Part shown: positions 58,607 to 64,000 of the stretch, piece by piece
Layout: each line of letters opens with the position of its first letter
Numbering within the stretch: the stretch's first letter is position 1
Assembly (NCBI RefSeq): GCF_003014735.1
Contig: NZ_PYAX01000009.1
Location: 310,001 to 374,000, forward strand
DNA: 64,000 nt
Direction of reading: 5' to 3'
From: Saccharothrix carnea
GTDB lineage: Bacteria > Actinomycetota > Actinomycetes > Mycobacteriales > Pseudonocardiaceae
The notes under the pieces: model-generated
What the model saw: the letters and a program-made list of their open reading frames with translations, nothing else
What the model was told of the DNA's origin: nothing
The model's database searches: none
Translations under genes and position numbers: made by a program

Positions 58607-59577
58607 CCGAGCCTGTGCTGGACGTGCACCTGACCCCCGAGGACGCGGCCATCGCGCTGCGCGCCGAGGCGAGGGCGGGGCTGACCGCGCGGTCGAAGTG
58701 GGTGTCGCCGAAGTGGTTCTACGACGCGGTCGGCAGTGAGCTGTTCGAGGAGATCACCCGGCTGCCGGAGTACTACCCGACCCGCGCGGAGCGGGAGATC
58801 CTGGTGGCGCGGGCGGCGGAGATCGCGTCGCTCACCGACGCGCACTCGTTGGTGGAGCTGGGTTCGGGGTCGTCGGAGAAGACGCGGCTGCTCCTGGACG
58901 CGTTGCGGGCGCACGGCACGCTGCGGGAGTTCGTGCCGCTGGACGTGTCGCCGTCTGCGTTGACGGAGGCGGCACGGGCGATCATCGCCGCGTACCCGGG
59001 GCTGCGGGTGCACGGGGTGGTCGGCGACTTCACCGAGCACCTGGGCCTGCTGCCCGGCGCGCCGCCCCGGGTGGTGGCGTTCCTGGGCGGGACGATCGGC
59101 AACCTGATTCCGGAGGAGCGGGACAAGTTCTTCGCCTCGGTGCGCGAAGTGCTGAACGCGGGGGAGTGGCTGCTGCTCGGGACGGACCTGGTGAAGGACC
59201 CCGATGTGCTGGTGCGGGCGTACGACGACGCGCAGGGCGTGACGGCGGAGTTCAACCGCAACGTGCTGCGCGTGATCAACCGTGAGCTGGACGCCGACTT
59301 CGACCCCTCCGACTTCGAGCACGTGGCGCTGTGGAACGCGGAGGAGGAGTGGATCGAGATGCGCCTGCGCGCGTTGCGCCCGGTCAAGGCCCACGTGGCG
59401 GCCCTGTCCCTGGACGTCGACTTCGCCGAGGGTGAGGAACTGCGCACCGAGGTCTCCGCCAAGTTCCGCCGCGAGACCGTGGACCGCGAACTGACCGCCG
59501 CCGGCTTCGCCCTGCACCGCTGGTGGACCGACCCGGCGGGCCGCTTCGCCCTGACCCTGGCCCGCGCCCTCCCCTGA
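58603..59577 (+). CDS. egtD: Histidine N-alpha-methyltransferase
   Basis: The 324-residue SAM enzyme trimethylates histidine to hercynine. It shows the DUF2260/EgtD pattern: LTARSKWVSPKWFYDAVGSE, EYYPTRAEREIL, ELGSGSSEKTRLLLDAL (SAM loop), LGGTIGNLIPEERDKF and GEWLLLGTDLVKDPDVLVRA. It is last in the egtABCD unit. No egtE-like PLP C-S lyase follows; the repeat region begins 2 nt after the stop. Confidence 0.96.
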   Translation: MTEPVLDVHLTPEDAAIALRAEARAGLTARSKWVSPKWFYDAVGSELFEEITRLPEYYPTRAEREILVARAAEIASLTDAHSLVELGSGSSEKTRLLLDALRAHGTLREFVPLDVSPSALTEAARAIIAAYPGLRVHGVVGDFTEHLGLLPGAPPRVVAFLGGTIGNLIPEERDKFFASVREVLNAGEWLLLGTDLVKDPDVLVRAYDDAQGVTAEFNRNVLRVINRELDADFDPSDFEHVALWNAEEEWIEMRLRALRPVKAHVAALSLDVDFAEGEELRTEVSAKFRRETVDRELTAAGFALHRWWTDPAGRFALTLARALP

Positions 59578-59578
59578 C

Positions 59579-59700
59579 CTCGCGTGTCCTACGTCCGGAA
59601 CGCGCGTGTCCTACGTTGAGGACGCGCGTGTCCTGCGTTCGCGTACCCCCGAGTTGAACGCTCAGGACGGCCCGTCTGCGTTCTGAGCGTTCAACTCGGG
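59579..59700. repeat. Tandem and inverted 21-23 bp repeat cluster behind egtD (repeat family 1)
   Basis: Three direct units (CGCGTGTCCTACGTCCGGAA, CGCGTGTCCTACGTTGAGGA, CGCGTGTCCTGCGTTCGCG) are followed by an inverted pair: CCCGAGTTGAACGCTCAG (59648-59665) and its exact complement CTGAGCGTTCAACTCGGG (59683-59700). The unit is the one seen at 4006-4082 and 28092-28210. The inverted pair could act as a terminator of the ergothioneine operon. Confidence 0.8.
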
Positions 59701-59755
59701 TGGTCTGAGGGTGTGGGGTGTTGGGGTAGAAGCCTTGAAAGCTTGAAAAGCCTTG

Positions 59756-60319
59756 AAAAGCGTCCTCGCCGGACGGGCAGATCAGCAGGATGACCCCAAC
59801 TACGCCTTCGTCTCTCGTTGGGTTGTGGGTCCGGACTCCGTGTCATCCCACCGACCTCCCTCCGGGTTACCACACGTGTCAAGGGCGGCGCGCGGTCCCA
59901 GTTGACGTCGCGGGCAGAGGTGGACGCGCCGCCCTTGACACGTGCGGTAAGGCTGCGCCAGGTCGGCGGGATGACACGAAGCCCTCCTTTGGGAAGAAGG
60001 ACGTGCCAGTGGACGGTCCGGTGCTCGCCGGTGGGCGCGGGGTCGGGGGGCGCCGGGGCGTGTGCGGCTGCGATGCACTTCGACTTTCTCAAGGTAGGGG
60101 TTCGTGTCATCCCGCCGACCTGGCGTAGCCCTACCGCACGTGTCAAGAGGGCTGGTTCACCTTTGCCTGCGGCGTCGACTGTGGGCGCCCTCTTGACGCG
60201 TGTGGTAGCCCGGAGGGAGGTCGGTGGGATGACACGAAGCCCGGGACCACGCTGGGTCGGGAGATCCAGGGGTAGTTGGGGTCATCCTGCTGATCTGCCC
60301 GTCCGGCGAGGACGCTTTT
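59756..60319. repeat. 564-bp nested palindromic element
   Basis: Outer arms 59756-59803 and 60272-60319 are a perfect 48-bp inverted repeat. Arm similarity continues inward imperfectly to about 59886/60190. Inside are two hairpin units, 59840-59977 and 60104-60235, each bounded by GTGTCATCCC and GGGATGACAC with about 50-bp imperfect stems including the CACGTGTCAAG region. The centre (59978-60103) is also partly self-complementary. Both ends are flanked by AT-rich tandem motifs (TTGAAAAG copies left, CTTTTGAT copies right). No frame has convincing coding character. It looks like a mobile or structured non-coding element. Confidence 0.8.
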
Positions 60320-60510
60320 GATCTTTTGATCTTTTCGAGCCCTGGTCCTGACCCTGGCCACCCTGCCGGTGAAGGTTCGACACGCCGTTGGTAGGGCGCG
60401 AATCCTCCGTTCTGCGGGTAGTGCTGGGCACGTTCGAGTGAAAGCCTCGCGCGATGGCGTCGCGGTGTCACTGAGGGGCGACGTCGAGCGAACCGAGGGA
60501 GCGCTACCGC

Positions 60511-62106
60511 ATGCAACTCCGCACCAGAGCGCTGGCTCTCGCGCTGGCCGTGGGCACTACGGTGTCCGGCCTCGCGGGAACCGGTACCGCCGCCGCCCAG
60601 GAAGCACAGGGCGCCACCCCGATCCAGTGGACCACCTGCGCCGAGGACGTCCTCGCCGAGATCCCCGCCGCGCAGCGCGACAAGGTCACCTGCGCCAACC
60701 ACCCCGTGCCGCTGGACCACCGCAAGCCCGCCGGCGCGAAGATCACCATCGCGCTGATGAAGCGCCCGGCCGACGACCAGGCGAACAAGGTCGGCTCGTT
60801 GTTCATCAACCCCGGCGGTCCCGGTGGTGCCGGTCTCATCTACTCCGCTTACGGCAGCTCGTTCTTCCAGCCCGAGGTCATGAACAGGTTCGACCTGATC
60901 GGGTTCGACCCGCGCGGTGTCGGGCGCAGTTCGCCGTTGCGCTGCTTCAAGACCCTCGAAGAGGCCAACGAGATCTTCGGCCGCATGTCCGCCGTCCCGG
61001 TCACCCGCACCGAGATCCGCAACACCATGGACGCGACCGAGGACTACACCGACGCGTGCGCGCGCAACGCGGGCCCGCTGCTGAACCACATGTCCACCGA
61101 GGCCGTGGCCCGTGACCTGGACCTGCTCCGGCAGGGCGTCGGCGACCGGCAGCTCACCTTCGTCGGCTTCTCCTACGGCACGCTCCTCGGCGCCACCTAC
61201 GCCAACATCTTCCCGGCCAAGTCCCGCGCCCTCGTGCTGGACGGCAACGTCGACCCGGCGCTGCGCACCTCCAACGGCGCGGAGTACGACCGGCAACGCG
61301 CGCAGGGCTTCGAGCTCGCCCTCGACGCGTTCCTGAAGCGCTGCGACACCGAAGGCGACAAGTGCGCCTACAGCGACGGCAACCCGCGGGCCAAGTTCGA
61401 CGAGGTGCGCGACCACCTGCGCACCCGGCCGATCACGCTGCCGAACAACCAGGTCGTGACCTACGACGGCTACATCGGCCGGGTCGGCAGTGACCTGTAC
61501 GCGCCGACCAGGTTCAAGGCGCTGGCCGCGTGGCTGCAGAGCATCTACGCGGTGCTGCACCCGGACACCGCCACGTTCTCGGCGCAGCAGCAGGCCGACC
61601 TGCTGCCGCCGCTGGCGAACAAGCACGGCCTGGCGGACGTCCGCGCCGGGCTCACGGGCGACACCGAGTACCTGTACGACGACTCGTACTACGGCGTGAA
61701 CTGCACGGACAAGCCGTTCGTGCGCGTGCCGCAACTGTTCCCCGTGCTGGCCGCGAAGTGGGAGCGCGAGTCGCCGACGTTCGGCCGCTCGCAGGCCGCG
61801 TCCGACCTGCTCACCTGCGCGACCTGGCCGGTGCCCCGCCCGGACCGCTGGGACGGGCCGTGGCACCGCCGCACGCCGAACCCGATCGTCGTGGTGGGCA
61901 ACTACTACGACCCGGCCACGCAGTACGAGTTCAGCAAGCGCATGGTCCGCCAGCTCGGCAACGCGCGGCTGCTCAGCGTGGACGCGTTCGGGCACTGCAT
62001 CCTCGGTGACAGCGCCGGGGTGGACACCGCGGTGACCGACTACCTGGTCGACCTCAAGGCCCCGGCGGACGGTCAGGTGTTCCAGCCGAACGCCCAGCCG
62101 TTCTAG
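60511..62106 (+). CDS. Secreted S33 tripeptidyl aminopeptidase (alpha/beta hydrolase)
   Basis: The 531-residue preprotein has a signal peptide (1-29, ending AAAQ) and an alpha/beta-hydrolase fold. The catalytic triad is Ser221 (GFSYGT), Asp467 (NYYDPAT) and His495 (FGHCIL), with an oxyanion-hole motif NPGGPGGAG and the TAP-like C-terminal domain. Relatives in Streptomyces release tripeptides from extracellular proteins. ATG 60511 has GGGAG about 9 nt upstream. The 60320-60510 gap shows no gene. Its 3' end overlaps the convergent membrane-protein gene by 53 nt. Confidence 0.93.
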   Translation: MQLRTRALALALAVGTTVSGLAGTGTAAAQEAQGATPIQWTTCAEDVLAEIPAAQRDKVTCANHPVPLDHRKPAGAKITIALMKRPADDQANKVGSLFINPGGPGGAGLIYSAYGSSFFQPEVMNRFDLIGFDPRGVGRSSPLRCFKTLEEANEIFGRMSAVPVTRTEIRNTMDATEDYTDACARNAGPLLNHMSTEAVARDLDLLRQGVGDRQLTFVGFSYGTLLGATYANIFPAKSRALVLDGNVDPALRTSNGAEYDRQRAQGFELALDAFLKRCDTEGDKCAYSDGNPRAKFDEVRDHLRTRPITLPNNQVVTYDGYIGRVGSDLYAPTRFKALAAWLQSIYAVLHPDTATFSAQQQADLLPPLANKHGLADVRAGLTGDTEYLYDDSYYGVNCTDKPFVRVPQLFPVLAAKWERESPTFGRSQAASDLLTCATWPVPRPDRWDGPWHRRTPNPIVVVGNYYDPATQYEFSKRMVRQLGNARLLSVDAFGHCILGDSAGVDTAVTDYLVDLKAPADGQVFQPNAQPF

Positions 62107-63121
62107 TGGCACCGGGTGCGGCCGTGGCGAAGGCGACGGCCGCACCCGCCAGGACGACCAGTTCGGTCGGCACGGGCCCGGTGCGCAGCCAGGTGAGACC
62201 CAGGTAGACGACGGCGGTGAGCAGCACGATCGGGCTCCGGCGCCGCCACGACCACACCGCCGGCCCGATCGCGACGACGAACGCCAGGAACAGCTCGTCG
62301 TAGCCGGTCCACGGGCCGACCGCCACGGCGATGGCCGCCCCTTCGATCCCGCCGCTCTCGTTCCGCCCGCCGGGCGCGTTCGCGAGCACCGCGGGGAGTT
62401 CCGGCGCCAGGAACACCCGGTCCACCACCGGCCACACCACCAAGCCGATGCCGACCAGCAGCAACGGGTACCAGGCGCCGGGACGGCGGGCGCTCAGGTC
62501 GTAGGCCGCGACCACCACCGCCGCGACCACCAGCGCGAGCGCGCTGTAGTGCCACAACGAGCCGAGCAGCCCGAGGATCGCCACCACGTGCCACGGCCGC
62601 ACCCGGTCGACCCTGGTGTGCGCGAGCACCGCACCCGCCACGACCACCAGTTCCGGGTGCGGCAGGAAGTCGAACGTGGGCACGACGGGGGTGAGCGTCG
62701 TGAGCGGCGCGTAGGCGAACCAGCCGAACTCCTCGACCGGCTCCTGCCGGAAGTACCAGACGGCGGCCAGGTACCCCAGCGCCGTGACCGCGACGACGTA
62801 GCTGCGCGCACGCCACGCCCAGATCCCCAGGCCGATGGCGACCACCAGGCCGAACAGGAACTGCCACAGGTCGAACGCGGTCGGCCCGACCGAGAGCCAC
62901 CACCCGTCGACGAACCCGCCGGCCGACGTGAGCGCGAACGCGGTCGCCCCGGTCACCAGCAACGGGAACCAGGCGCCGGGCCGCTCGGCGTGCGCCTCGC
63001 GCGCCTTCAGCAGCAGACCGGCGATCACCAGCGGGAGCGTGACGTCCAGGGGCGGGCCGTCCTCCCACAGCGGGAGGACGAGTCCGACCAACACCGGCAA
63101 TGCCCACACGGCGGCCCCCAT
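62054..63121 (-). CDS. Multi-pass membrane protein with internal duplication
   Basis: The 355-residue protein has about ten hydrophobic helices and no recognised family motif. Two halves are alike: ERPGAWFPLLVTG with FGLVVAIGLGIWAWRARSY in the first, and RRPGAWYPLLLVG with LAFVVAIGPAVWSWRRRSP in the second, each followed by an ALGYLAAVWYFR / AVVYLGLTWLR helix. This indicates an ancient tandem duplication. ATG 63121 is the only suitable start. The C-terminus (TRTAGRSAGTPDRPPGP) is polar and overlaps the convergent peptidase gene. The function is unknown. Confidence 0.75.
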   Translation of the reverse strand: MGAAVWALPVLVGLVLPLWEDGPPLDVTLPLVIAGLLLKAREAHAERPGAWFPLLVTGATAFALTSAGGFVDGWWLSVGPTAFDLWQFLFGLVVAIGLGIWAWRARSYVVAVTALGYLAAVWYFRQEPVEEFGWFAYAPLTTLTPVVPTFDFLPHPELVVVAGAVLAHTRVDRVRPWHVVAILGLLGSLWHYSALALVVAAVVVAAYDLSARRPGAWYPLLLVGIGLVVWPVVDRVFLAPELPAVLANAPGGRNESGGIEGAAIAVAVGPWTGYDELFLAFVVAIGPAVWSWRRRSPIVLLTAVVYLGLTWLRTGPVPTELVVLAGAAVAFATAAPGATRTAGRSAGTPDRPPGP

Positions 63122-63133
63122 AAGGGCGCAACC

Positions 63134-64000
63134 CTAGCGGCCCTCCGCCAGGCCGAACCGGGTGTGTGCCCGGCGCAGCCACCCCGGCGCCCACCAGTTG
63201 GCGCGACCGGCCAGCCGCATCAACGCGGGCACCAGCACGGCGCGCACGAACGTCGCGTCCACCAGGATCGCCACCGCCATGCCCGCGCCCAGCATCTGCA
63301 GGTACATCACGCTGCCGGTGGTGTACGCGGCGAACGACAGGGCCAGGATGGCGGCGGCGGCCGTGATCAGCGGAGCGCTGCGCTGGATCCCCGTGGTGAC
63401 GGCGGAGCGTTCGTCGCCGGTGCGCGCGTACTCCTCGGCGATCCGCGACACCATGAAGACCTCGTAGTCCATGGACAGGCCGTACGCGATGCAGAACATC
63501 AGGATCGGGATGCTCGGCTCGACCGTGCCGGTGGGCGTGAAGCCGAGCACGTGCGCCAGGTTGCCGTTCTGGAAGCCCCACACCACCACGCCGAACATCA
63601 CCGCGAGGCTGAGCAGGTTCAGCGCGGTCGCCTTGACCGGCAGCAGCACGCTGCCGGTCATCAGGAACAGCAGCACGAAGGTGACCGCCAGGATCAGGCC
63701 GAACACCAGCGGCACCCGGTCGGTGAGGGCGTCGCGGAAGTCCGCCAGCTCGGCCGGGTAGCCGCCGACGAGGTAGTCCGGGTCGAGCGCGCGGACCCGT
63801 TCCACCAGCGCGGGCACGTCGCCGGAGAGCGCTTCCTGGGACGGGATCGCCGACCACGTGGTGCCGTGCTCGTTGGTCGTCACGTCGACCTGCACGATGC
63901 CGGGCACGTCGGCGAGCCGTGCGGCGTAGTCGTCGTCCCCCGGGACGTCCTGCGCGATCACCCGGATGGCGTCGGTCTGCTCCTGGCCGAAGCCCGCGCG
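63134..64000 (-). CDS. MMPL/RND-family transporter, C-terminal part (5' end outside window)
   Basis: The frame is open to the window edge and gives 288 C-terminal residues. It holds a porter-domain segment followed by a membrane block: LVFGLILAVTFVLLFLMTGS, LPVKATALNLLSLAVMFGVV, then ILMFCIAYGLSMDYEVFMVS, the typical GLSMDYEVF motif of actinobacterial MMPL lipid/polymer transporters with the proton-relay Asp-Tyr pair. The C-terminus is WWAPGWLRRAHTRFGLAEG, also typical. It ends 12 nt upstream of the duplicated membrane-protein gene on the same strand, so the two may be co-transcribed. Confidence 0.92.
   Translation of the reverse strand, partial: RAGFGQEQTDAIRVIAQDVPGDDDYAARLADVPGIVQVDVTTNEHGTTWSAIPSQEALSGDVPALVERVRALDPDYLVGGYPAELADFRDALTDRVPLVFGLILAVTFVLLFLMTGSVLLPVKATALNLLSLAVMFGVVVWGFQNGNLAHVLGFTPTGTVEPSIPILMFCIAYGLSMDYEVFMVSRIAEEYARTGDERSAVTTGIQRSAPLITAAAAILALSFAAYTTGSVMYLQMLGAGMAVAILVDATFVRAVLVPALMRLAGRANWWAPGWLRRAHTRFGLAEGR

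Noticed and set aside
59691..60361. Several overlapping open frames (around 70-170 codons) through the nested palindrome
   Set aside because: They are the two strands of inverted repeats read in several frames; no start signals, repeated basic/Gly-rich translations, no coding bias.

Overview
The window is 64 kb of chromosome from a GC-rich actinomycete, most likely in the Pseudonocardiaceae (Saccharothrix, Actinosynnema or Lentzea type). This is inferred from gene content and codon use: a mannosylphosphoinositide operon, complete egtABCD ergothioneine genes, an F420-type luciferase-family enzyme, Scr1/DUF5753 regulators, a helix-turn-helix plus ClpN pair, and many GTG starts with 4-nt GTGA/ATGA overlaps. 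No rRNA, tRNA, CRISPR array, prophage or intact transposase was seen.

A housekeeping backbone runs through the first 41 kb in an order also known from Mycobacterium tuberculosis: thrS and a HIT hydrolase (1.4-4.0 kb), pgsA-patA-pimA-NUDIX (10.0-13.7 kb), pdxS (30.8 kb), and pdxT-yebC (39.8-41.1 kb). Accessory blocks are spliced between these pieces.

The first block (4.2-9.98 kb) sits between the HIT gene and pgsA. It is a tightly coupled five-gene operon: a stand-alone adenylating enzyme, a six-helix membrane flavoprotein, a crotonase, an ECF sigma factor that appears to start at an ATC codon, and its zinc-finger anti-sigma factor. The first two products together match the domain plan of the fungal redox protein TmpL. 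This is the best candidate for an undescribed bacterial system. A DUF5753 regulator follows.

The second block (13.7-30.5 kb) carries a pyrimidine/hydantoin catabolism locus in two divergent parts. A permease, beta-ureidopropionase, dihydropyrimidinase, an F420-type LLM enzyme and a LysR regulator lie on one side; a PucR regulator, an aminotransferase and a CoA-acylating semialdehyde dehydrogenase on the other. A secreted S1 protease and a small Pro-rich exported protein lie between them. An EF-G-like GTPase closes the block.

The third block (31.7-39.7 kb) holds a PIN-toxin remnant, an XRE-cupin regulator with AzlCD, a long acyl-CoA dehydrogenase/oxidase, a secreted M28 peptidase, and an AsnC regulator divergent from a trans-sulfuration enzyme.

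Downstream of yebC (41-64 kb) come small DUF genes, a POT peptide transporter, an HxlR/NmrA pair, two cytochromes P450 flanking tandem P-loop kinases, TetR-controlled loci, a secreted PQQ-type sugar dehydrogenase, egtABCD, a secreted S33 tripeptidyl aminopeptidase, a duplicated membrane protein and the 3' part of an MMPL transporter.

Two non-coding repeat families stand out. One is a 21-23 bp unit found as tandem or inverted clusters just downstream of three genes (HIT, mmsA, egtD). The other is a 564-bp nested palindrome (59756-60319) bounded by a perfect 48-bp inverted repeat. Several genes have a TANNNT -10 element 6-8 nt before the start codon, as expected for leaderless mRNAs.
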